Origin: Acidobacteriota bacterium | Lineage (GTDB): Bacteria > Acidobacteriota > Terriglobia > Versatilivoradales > Versatilivoraceae | DNA length: 5,495 nt | Assembly (NCBI GenBank): GCA_026706225.1 | Contig: JAPOZE010000286.1 | Span: 1 to 5,495, forward strand | Direction: 5' to 3' | In this document: positions 1 through 5,495 of the stretch, piece after piece | Layout: each line of letters starts with the position of its first letter | Numbering within the stretch: position 1 is the first letter of the stretch | The notes under the pieces: model-generated | Told to the model about the DNA's origin: nothing | What the model saw: only the letters and a program-made list of their open reading frames with translations | Databases searched by the model: none | Translations under genes and position numbers: made by a program

Positions 1-990
1 CGGCACACCCTCCACCTCCACGAAGGTCTGCCTCTCCCGGTTGTGGGGATGATCCGGGGCATCGCCCATGTCGAGAACCGGGGCAAAGCAGACGTCGCTT
101 CCCTCCAGAAGCTGCCGCCATTCTTCCCTGGTCCGGCTGCGAAAGATTTCGGCCAGGCGCTCGCACATTCGCGGCCACTCCGTTCGATCCCCCAACTGGT
201 GCAGACCCTCCTTCTCGGCTCCGATCAGTTGCAGCAGCCGAGCCCAGAACTTGGGCTCCACCGGGCCGACGGCGATGTATTTTCCGTCCTTGGTCTCGTA
301 AGCCCGGTAGTTGGGAGCGCCCCCGTCCAGGGTATTCTCCGCCCGGCCGTCGGTCCATTGCCCGGCTGCTCGCAGGCCGTAGACGTAGGTCATCTGGGAT
401 GCCGCGCCATCCACCATGGCCGCGTCGATCACCTGTCCCTTGCCCGATGTCCTGGCCTCCAGCATCCCGGCCACCAGGCCCAGGGCCAGGTAGACCCCGC
501 CGCCGCCGAAATCTCCCACCAGGTTGAGTGGCGGCACGGGTGGTCCGTCCCGCTCTCCGATGCCGTGCAGCGCCCCGGTCAAGGCGATGTAGTTGATGTC
601 GTGGCCGGCGGCATTGGCCAGCGGGCCGTCCTGTCCCCACCCGGTCACCCTCCCGTAGACCAGCCGGGGATTGCGGGCCACACAGTCGTCGGGTCCCAGC
701 CCCAGGCGCTCCATCACCCCCGGCCGGAAACCCTCGATCAAGCCGTGGCTGCCGGCGATGAGCTTGAGCGCTGCCTCCCTGCCCTCCCGGTGTTTCAGAT
801 CGATGGCCACCGATCGCCTGCCCCGGCACAGCAGGTTATAACGGTGCCCCATGAGTATCCCCAGGTGAGACTCCTCCACCCGGTCGATGCGCAGAACCTC
901 GGCTCCCATGTCCGACAGCAGCATGGCAGCCATGGGCGCCGGTCCGATGCCGGCGAATTCAACGATCCTGTATCCGGACAAGACTCCCAT
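1..990 (-). CDS. Alpha-methylacyl-CoA racemase, CaiB/BaiF family (3' end cut by window)
   Basis: This gene encodes a cytoplasmic enzyme that interconverts (2R)- and (2S)-2-methylacyl-CoA thioesters, as in branched-chain fatty acid or sterol side-chain breakdown. I translated 330 codons from the ATG at 990-988; the frame is still open at base 1. Family members are about 360-380 residues, so roughly 30-50 are missing. The N-terminus has the family pattern LSGYRIVEFAGIGPAP, and AEVLRIDR follows at 30-37. Residues 129-134 read GHDINY, 156-165 NLVGDFGGGG and 241-247 VGPVEPK. By recall of the Mycobacterium tuberculosis MCR and human AMACR families, His130, Asp160 and Glu245 match the catalytic His126, Asp156 and Glu241 of MCR. 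The His and Glu favour a racemase over a class III CoA-transferase. Further AMACR-like blocks are TSGKGQVIDAAMVDG (181-195) and LDGGAPNY (221-228). The start is the only ATG after an in-frame upstream TGA; its Shine-Dalgarno is weak (AAAGGCGAG). It lies 47 bp after the lipoprotein stop. The exact acyl substrate cannot be read from the sequence. Confidence 0.95.
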   Translation of the reverse strand, partial: MGVLSGYRIVEFAGIGPAPMAAMLLSDMGAEVLRIDRVEESHLGILMGHRYNLLCRGRRSVAIDLKHREGREAALKLIAGSHGLIEGFRPGVMERLGLGPDDCVARNPRLVYGRVTGWGQDGPLANAAGHDINYIALTGALHGIGERDGPPVPPLNLVGDFGGGGVYLALGLVAGMLEARTSGKGQVIDAAMVDGAASQMTYVYGLRAAGQWTDGRAENTLDGGAPNYRAYETKDGKYIAVGPVEPKFWARLLQLIGAEKEGLHQLGDRTEWPRMCERLAEIFRSRTREEWRQLLEGSDVCFAPVLDMGDAPDHPHNRERQTFVEVEGVP

Positions 991-1037
991 GGTCGTGTTC
1001 TCGCCTTTCTCACGTAGCGGTGAATGCCCGAGTCAAC

Positions 1038-3263
1038 CTACCTCGGCAGCGGTCTCCAGCGGATGGCCTGCATCCGGGCCGGGAGGTCTTTCCCTTTCCG
1101 CTCGCCCACGATGGTCAGGATCATGCCCGGCTTTCCGTCGGCCAGCTCGGGGGGAAGAACACAACTAGCGGAGTACCCGGGCTTGCTCACATGGTCGTTG
1201 ACGTACCACATGCCCTTCAGCGTCTGTCCCGCCGCCGGGAAGCTGCGCCGCCGGCTTTCCTCGAAGGTGAACACCCCACCGTCGGCGTTCCTCAGGGCAG
1301 TCAACACTTCCTTCCAGTTGGGAGCCGCCACCGTGTTCAGGTAGTACAGTTCCTCTTCCCAGGTGTAGCCGCCGTCCCGGCTGACCTTGGCCCGCTCGCC
1401 TCCATGCAGCGCCGGCAGACGGTGAACGTACATCAGGACGATCCGGCCGTCAGGGAGCTGGACGGCCGAACCGTGCATCTCGTCCAGCAGGTGGGTCACC
1501 GCCCGGGGGTTCTTCCAGGTGATGCCGCCGTCGTCGGAGTCGGCCATCAGCAGGTTCTTTTCGTAGGAGCTCAGGCGGTTGCGATGGTGATCGTAGTAGC
1601 TGGTGGCCCACTGCCAGAGCCGCCAGGGGGCCTCGTTTCGGTAAAACTTCTCCCACTCACCCGGGGCCCGGGAGGGATTGTGGCGGGCCACCGCCAGCAG
1701 GCGCCCAGACTCAAGCTGAATGAGAGCGGGTTCTCCCCCCGGAACAATGGGGGTGCCCTGCGACCAGGTCCGGCCGCCGTCCTGGGAGCGATAGGCGTAG
1801 ACCGTGTGGGGGACTCCCGGGCGGGGATGGCCGATCGGCCACACCAGGGTCCCATCCTTCAGTTGGGTGACCGGCCCGCCCTGAGGCCCGGTCACCGGGA
1901 TGAATCCCAACGCGGTCCAGCTCTCTCCCTCGTCTTGGGAGCGGTACACCCTGAGTCCGCCAGACTCGCGGGTGGCATTGAGAAAGGCGCCGTCGGGAAG
2001 CACCGACAGCAACGTCTTGCTTACGTGGATGATTTTCCAACTGCGCCCCCCGTCCCGGGTGACGGCCACCGCCCCGCGCTTGAGCCCGGCATAGATGGCC
2101 CCCTGCCGGGTGACTGTCAGGTTGGCTTGAGGGTCGGCAAAAAAGTCCTCATGGTCCGTCCAGGGGATCCAGACCCGCTCCGCCGGAAGCCGGTGGACTC
2201 GCCCCCGCCGGGAATAGGTCACGGCCTGAAGTTCACGGTGCATGACCGGATGGACTACGAAGATGTAGTCCTCCAGCCCGATCGGCGCTCCCGAGCGGGA
2301 GCGGACTCGAGCGCGAAACTCTCCCACCCGCTCGAAGGGGTAGCTCAGCTTCTGCTCCCCATACCCGGCCGGCACCGTCTCCTGCAGGCGCTTTTCCAGG
2401 ACACCCTTCCCGTCCAGGGTTTCGATTTTCAGCCTCATTTCCTCGCTCCGGGGGGACCCGCTGCTGTTGTAGCTGGCCAGAACCAGCTCCAGCGGCTCGT
2501 CCACCAGGTGGAGCATGGGCGGCTGGCGGCGCCCGGCCAGCACCGCTTCCACCGGATAGCGCGTGCGGAACTCGGAAGCCCGCGGTCCCTCCTCGAGCTG
2601 AACGGCATCCACCCAAGCCCTGCCCGGACCCTCACCGCCAACCACCAGGTCGGCCACCCCGTTTGAGACCAGGTGCTCCACCACGAAGGTAAACCGGTAT
2701 CGCTTCCAGTCCCCGGACACGTCCATGGATTCACTCTGGGCGTCGGGACCCGACATGGACAGATATTGGCCGCCGGAAGCCGCCGGGTCCGACTGTCTCC
2801 AATCCAGGGGTCGGGTCCAGAAACACAGCCTCACCCGGGCGGCTGGCACCTCGCTTCTCACATAAGCCGAGAGGGTGTAGACCTGGCCGCCCCGGACCGG
2901 CACTACCGGCGAAGTCAGGTGTCCCAGGAACCCGTCTCCGACCGGGTCCAGCGTGACCTGGGCCGCGTGGCCGCCCTCCACCGCCTCGGCCACAACTCTT
3001 CGGGGTGGCCAGTTCCCCGGCTGCTGGTGGCTGGCAGCCAGGTTGATGGTGAGGGGGTTGAGGATGTCTCCCCAGTTGCCGGGCTGGCGGGGCTCTTCGC
3101 CCAAGGGCAGCTCGAAGCTGGCATTGGGCAGCAGATTCCCGGCCTGGACGGGCCCTTGCCCCGAATCGGGGGAACCATCCGGGCCCGGAATACGGCAGCC
3201 CGCCAAAGCGGCTGCCAAGCCGGTCAGCCCCACCACTGCGATCATTGGCCGAATCAAGCGCAT
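1038..3263 (-). CDS. Secreted lipoprotein with carbohydrate-binding-like domain and sialidase-type Asp-box (BNR) propeller
   Basis: The gene encodes 741 residues. Residues 1-23 form a lipoprotein signal peptide: Arg at 2 and 5, a hydrophobic core, then the lipobox LAGC with Cys23 as the lipidated residue. Arg at +2 gives no inner-membrane retention signal by the E. coli rule. Residues about 42-231 look like a jelly-roll carbohydrate-binding module (opening GNLLPNASFELP, closing WVDAVQLEEG at 217-226). About 241-339 resemble an Ig-like beta domain. From about 350 to the end is a beta-propeller with five Asp boxes: TRDGGRSW (402-409), SQDEGESW (442-449), SQDGGRTW (493-500), SDDGGITW (576-583) and SRDGGYTW (628-635), interleaved with blade strands such as QLPDGRIVLMYV. 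This fits the sialidase/BNR superfamily, where proteins hydrolyse or bind glycans outside the cytoplasm. I could not find a clear FRIP motif or assign the Arg triad and Tyr/Glu nucleophile pair of GH33 sialidases, so sialidase activity is unproven. The start at 3263 is chosen for its strong Shine-Dalgarno and the signal peptide beginning there; an in-frame ATG at 3350 would add 29 Arg-rich residues. The stop is TAG at 1040-1038. Confidence 0.92.
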   Translation of the reverse strand: MRLIRPMIAVVGLTGLAAALAGCRIPGPDGSPDSGQGPVQAGNLLPNASFELPLGEEPRQPGNWGDILNPLTINLAASHQQPGNWPPRRVVAEAVEGGHAAQVTLDPVGDGFLGHLTSPVVPVRGGQVYTLSAYVRSEVPAARVRLCFWTRPLDWRQSDPAASGGQYLSMSGPDAQSESMDVSGDWKRYRFTFVVEHLVSNGVADLVVGGEGPGRAWVDAVQLEEGPRASEFRTRYPVEAVLAGRRQPPMLHLVDEPLELVLASYNSSGSPRSEEMRLKIETLDGKGVLEKRLQETVPAGYGEQKLSYPFERVGEFRARVRSRSGAPIGLEDYIFVVHPVMHRELQAVTYSRRGRVHRLPAERVWIPWTDHEDFFADPQANLTVTRQGAIYAGLKRGAVAVTRDGGRSWKIIHVSKTLLSVLPDGAFLNATRESGGLRVYRSQDEGESWTALGFIPVTGPQGGPVTQLKDGTLVWPIGHPRPGVPHTVYAYRSQDGGRTWSQGTPIVPGGEPALIQLESGRLLAVARHNPSRAPGEWEKFYRNEAPWRLWQWATSYYDHHRNRLSSYEKNLLMADSDDGGITWKNPRAVTHLLDEMHGSAVQLPDGRIVLMYVHRLPALHGGERAKVSRDGGYTWEEELYYLNTVAAPNWKEVLTALRNADGGVFTFEESRRRSFPAAGQTLKGMWYVNDHVSKPGYSASCVLPPELADGKPGMILTIVGERKGKDLPARMQAIRWRPLPR

Positions 3264-3270
3264 TGCGGAT

Positions 3271-3276
3271 CTCCTC
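3271..3276 (-). promoter_or_regulatory. Shine-Dalgarno site of the Asp-box lipoprotein gene
   Basis: Read on the minus strand the bases are GAGGAG within GGCGAGGAGATCCGCA, ending 7 nt before the ATG at 3263-3261. This is a near-ideal match and spacing. It decides the start in favour of the signal-peptide methionine over the in-frame ATG 87 nt upstream. Confidence 0.8.
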
Positions 3277-3279
3277 GCC

Positions 3280-3307
3280 TTGCCCCTTCCACGGGCAATA
3301 ATTTTTT
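3280..3307 (+). terminator. Possible weak intrinsic terminator on the plus strand, or leader hairpin on the minus strand
   Basis: TTGCCC (3280-3285) and GGGCAA (3293-3298) form a perfect 6-bp stem with a 7-nt loop, followed by ATAA-like bases and six T at 3302-3307. On the plus strand this is the shape of a short Rho-independent terminator, although the T tract starts 4 nt after the stem and the stem is short. No plus-strand gene ends here, so it could only stop antisense transcription. On the minus strand the same hairpin lies in the lipoprotein mRNA leader, 3 nt before the Shine-Dalgarno site, with an A-tract upstream. It may also be chance. Confidence 0.25.
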
Positions 3308-3368
3308 CAGCAGGCCCACGGCCCGGACGACTCCAAAGTGCGGTTGGCACAACTCACCCCCCTCCAAC

Positions 3369-5495
3369 CTATCCCCGGCCGGAGACTTTTCTCCTGGGCA
3401 GGAACCAACTGTACAGCACCGGCAGCAACAGCAGCGTCAGGATCGTCGAGCTGATCAGTCCGCCAATGACCACGGTGGCCAGCGGGCGCTGAACCTCGGC
3501 CCCGATCGAAGTTGCCGTCGCCATCGGCAGGAACCCGACACTGGCCAGCACCGAAGTCATCAGAACCGGGCGCAGACGGGTCACGGCGCCCTCGACCACC
3601 GCCTCCCGAATCGAACGGCCCTTTTCCAGCAGGGAGTTTTTGGTCGAGACCATCACCAGGCCGTCCAGCACGGCCACGCCGAATACCGCGATAAACCCGA
3701 TCGAGGCCGAGACATTCAGGTTCATTCCACGCAGCCACAGCGCCGCGATCCCGCCAACGGAGGCGAACGGAACGATCAGCAGCACCAGAAAGGATTGCCT
3801 GGCCGACCGAAAGGTGAGGAACAGGAGTATGAAGATCACCAACATCACCGCCGGCAGGACCAGCGAGAGCCGCTGCATGGCCCGCTGCTGGTTCTCGAAC
3901 TGACCGCCCCAGGTCATGTAGTAGCCTGCCGGCAGATCCACGGCTGCTTGAATGCGGCCCCGGGCCTCGGCGACGAAACTGCCCACGTCTCGCCCGCGGA
4001 CATTGCACTGCACCACCATTCGGCGCTGGCTGTCTTCCCGATGGACGACCTCCGGCCCGCTGGAACGGCGAATCTCGGCCACACGGCCCAGGGAAACCTG
4101 CTCGCCGGCCGGCGCCGCCAGCAGAATGCCGCCGAGCGCAGCGCGGTCCCTGCTATAGGACTCAGGCAATCGAACGGCGACCTGAAACCGGCGCCGGCCG
4201 TCGATGAGTTCCGTCACCGGCTTGCCGCCCACCGAAGCCTGCACCACGTCACTCACGTCGGACACATTGAGGCCGTAACGCGCCAGTTGCTCGCGGTCCA
4301 CGACAACCTGCCACTCGGCCGCCCCGGAAAAGACCTGCTTCTGCACGTCGGCGGCCCCGCCCACCTGCCCCAGCACCCGCAGCACCTGGTCGGCCGAACG
4401 GTTGAGCCGCTGCTCGTCGGGGCCGAAGATCTTGACCGCCACGTCCGCCCGCACGCCCGAAATCGTCTCGTCCAGGCGCATGGCCATCGGCTGGGTAAAG
4501 TTGTAGACGACTCCGGGAATCCTGGACAGTTCCGCCGCCATGGCTTGTGTCAATCCCTCCTTGGTGCCGGCCGTGATCCATTGCGCGCGCGGCTTCAGGC
4601 GCACGTACACATCGCTTTCGTAGATCCCCATGGCCTCGGTGGCGAGGTCGGGCCGCCCCAGCTTGCTGACCACCCCCGTCACCTCGGGGAACTCCAGCAA
4701 AGTCTTCTCGACTTCGAGCCCGATGTCCACCGATTCGGACAGTGAGACACTGGGAATCCGAAGCACCTGAACCACCACCGAGCCCTCGTCGAGGCGCGGC
4801 ATGAATTCGGTGCCGATGAAGCGCAGCGAGCCCAGGGCGCCGGCGACGAGCAGCGTACCCGCGCCAACCACAATCACCCGGTGATCCAGCGCACGGTTCA
4901 CAATGCGCCTGTAGACTTCCCGCGCGCGGTCCATCCAGGGCTCCCTGGGCTTGCCGGCAGTGCGCCCCAGCAACAGACGGGAAGCCGCCGGCACCGCCGC
5001 CAGGGCCAGCACCAGCGAGCCCAGCAGGGCCGCGCACACGGTAACGGCCATGGGACGATACATGCGGCCTTCGAGGCCCTGCAGGCTCAGGATCGGAACG
5101 TACACGGCGATGATGATGCCGACGCCCATCAGGATCGGCCTGGAGACCTGGTGCGCCGCGGAGCGCACAAGGGCCAGATTTGCGTCTCCGGTCAGCGGCA
5201 GCCGTGGGTCCGGACGCGCGCGCAGGCGCTGCACGTAGTTCTCGACCATGATGACCGAGCCATTGACGATCACGCCAAAGTCGACCGCTCCCAGGCTCAT
5301 CAGATTGGCAGTGATGCCGAACCACCGCATTCCCAGGAAAGCGGCCAGCATCGACAGCGGAATCACCGCCGCCACGATCAGCGCCGCCCGAAGGTTGCCC
5401 AGAAACAGGAACAGTATCGCCACCACCAGCGCCCCGCCCTGGAGCAGGTTGTAGCGCACCGTGCGGGTTGTCGCGTCGATAACCATCGACTGGTC
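3369..5495 (-). CDS. czcA: CzcA-type heavy-metal efflux RND transporter, inner-membrane pump (5' end cut by window)
   Basis: This is the proton-driven inner-membrane pump of a tripartite metal efflux system (CzcCBA-like) that moves divalent cations such as Zn, Co or Cd out across the envelope. The frame is open to the right edge and gives 708 residues (numbered from base 5495); family members are about 1030-1050, so about 330 N-terminal residues including TM1 are missing. Visible in order: TM2-TM3 (about 17-60), TM4 with VDFGVIVNGSVIMVEN (71-86), TM5-TM6 (about 117-172), TM7 (about 205-227), then EFMPRLDEGS (230-239), a common landmark at the start of the second periplasmic porter domain, including GRPDLATEAMG (280-290) and an ISGVRADVAVKIFG block. 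TM8 (543-562), TM9 (568-589), TM10 (about 599-618), TM11 and TM12 follow, ending in a short basic tail. The ISGVR-type porter motif and the acidic TM4 residues favour the Zn/Co/Cd branch over Cu/Ag CusA, but the metal is inferred. Asp72 and Glu85 match CzcA Asp402 and Glu415, while the Asp408 position is Asn78. Partner czcB and czcC genes would lie beyond the right edge. The stop is TAG at 3371-3369. Confidence 0.96.
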   Translation of the reverse strand, partial: DQSMVIDATTRTVRYNLLQGGALVVAILFLFLGNLRAALIVAAVIPLSMLAAFLGMRWFGITANLMSLGAVDFGVIVNGSVIMVENYVQRLRARPDPRLPLTGDANLALVRSAAHQVSRPILMGVGIIIAVYVPILSLQGLEGRMYRPMAVTVCAALLGSLVLALAAVPAASRLLLGRTAGKPREPWMDRAREVYRRIVNRALDHRVIVVGAGTLLVAGALGSLRFIGTEFMPRLDEGSVVVQVLRIPSVSLSESVDIGLEVEKTLLEFPEVTGVVSKLGRPDLATEAMGIYESDVYVRLKPRAQWITAGTKEGLTQAMAAELSRIPGVVYNFTQPMAMRLDETISGVRADVAVKIFGPDEQRLNRSADQVLRVLGQVGGAADVQKQVFSGAAEWQVVVDREQLARYGLNVSDVSDVVQASVGGKPVTELIDGRRRFQVAVRLPESYSRDRAALGGILLAAPAGEQVSLGRVAEIRRSSGPEVVHREDSQRRMVVQCNVRGRDVGSFVAEARGRIQAAVDLPAGYYMTWGGQFENQQRAMQRLSLVLPAVMLVIFILLFLTFRSARQSFLVLLIVPFASVGGIAALWLRGMNLNVSASIGFIAVFGVAVLDGLVMVSTKNSLLEKGRSIREAVVEGAVTRLRPVLMTSVLASVGFLPMATATSIGAEVQRPLATVVIGGLISSTILTLLLLPVLYSWFLPRRKVSGRG

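Noticed and set aside
1014..1036. TTGACT at 1036-1031 on the minus strand as a -35 box for the racemase gene
   Set aside because: At 17-nt spacing the -10 position reads GTGAGA, which hardly resembles TATAAT, so no promoter can be supported.
3311..3325. GGCC-CAC-GGCC inverted repeat considered as a czcA terminator
   Set aside because: The stem is only 4 bp plus a wobble and one further pair, and on the minus strand it is followed by an A-tract, not a T-tract.
3264..3350. An N-terminal extension of the lipoprotein from the ATG at 3350
   Set aside because: The extra 29 residues are basic and would bury the signal peptide; the ATG at 3263 has a strong Shine-Dalgarno at the right distance and begins directly at the signal sequence.
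43..4745. Three long plus-strand open frames (43-1017, 1020-2666, 2673-4745) lying nearly end to end
   Set aside because: They are antisense to the three well-supported minus-strand genes, have compositions rich in His, Gln, Pro and Gly with no recognisable domain, and arise because GC-rich codon use leaves few stops on the other strand. One even runs across two genes and their gap.
4249..5325. A 358-codon minus-strand open frame overlapping the pump gene
   Set aside because: It is an out-of-frame shadow of the RND pump, with Arg/Gly/Ala-rich low-complexity translation, while the pump frame matches the CzcA family throughout.
5484..5486. ATG at 5486 as the start of the pump gene
   Set aside because: The frame continues to the window edge with residues that fit the CzcA segment before TM2, and the first transmembrane helix and first porter domain would be missing. 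It is an internal methionine of a gene cut by the window.

Overview
The window is a high-GC bacterial segment with three protein-coding genes, all on the minus strand, so transcription runs from right to left. No RNA gene, insertion sequence, CRISPR array or phage gene is visible. Nearly every base is coding; the only gaps are about 105 bp (3264-3368) and 47 bp (991-1037).

In transcription order: (1) 5495-3369 is the C-terminal two thirds of a CzcA-type heavy-metal efflux RND pump; its start lies beyond the right edge. (2) 3263-1038 is a complete secreted lipoprotein with an N-terminal carbohydrate-binding-like jelly roll, an Ig-like segment and a sialidase-type beta-propeller with five Asp-box (BNR) repeats. 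(3) 990-1 is an alpha-methylacyl-CoA racemase of the CaiB/BaiF family with all three catalytic residues in place; its last few dozen residues lie beyond the left edge.

The genes do not form an obvious pathway. The pump probably belongs to a czcCBA-like cluster continuing to the right. The lipoprotein would act on or bind surface or environmental glycans. The racemase handles branched-chain acyl-CoA in the cytoplasm. Same-strand order and short gaps allow co-transcription, but the lipoprotein has its own strong ribosome binding site and nothing proves an operon.

The GC-rich codon use, the Asp-box lipoprotein and the CaiB/BaiF racemase would fit an environmental Gram-negative such as an acidobacterium, planctomycete or related lineage. 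This placement is a guess from gene style, not from a marker gene.

I found no convincing new system. The most interesting detail is in the pump: an Asp in transmembrane helix 4 that is normally part of the proton relay is Asn, while the usual Asn of the matching helix 10 motif is Asp.
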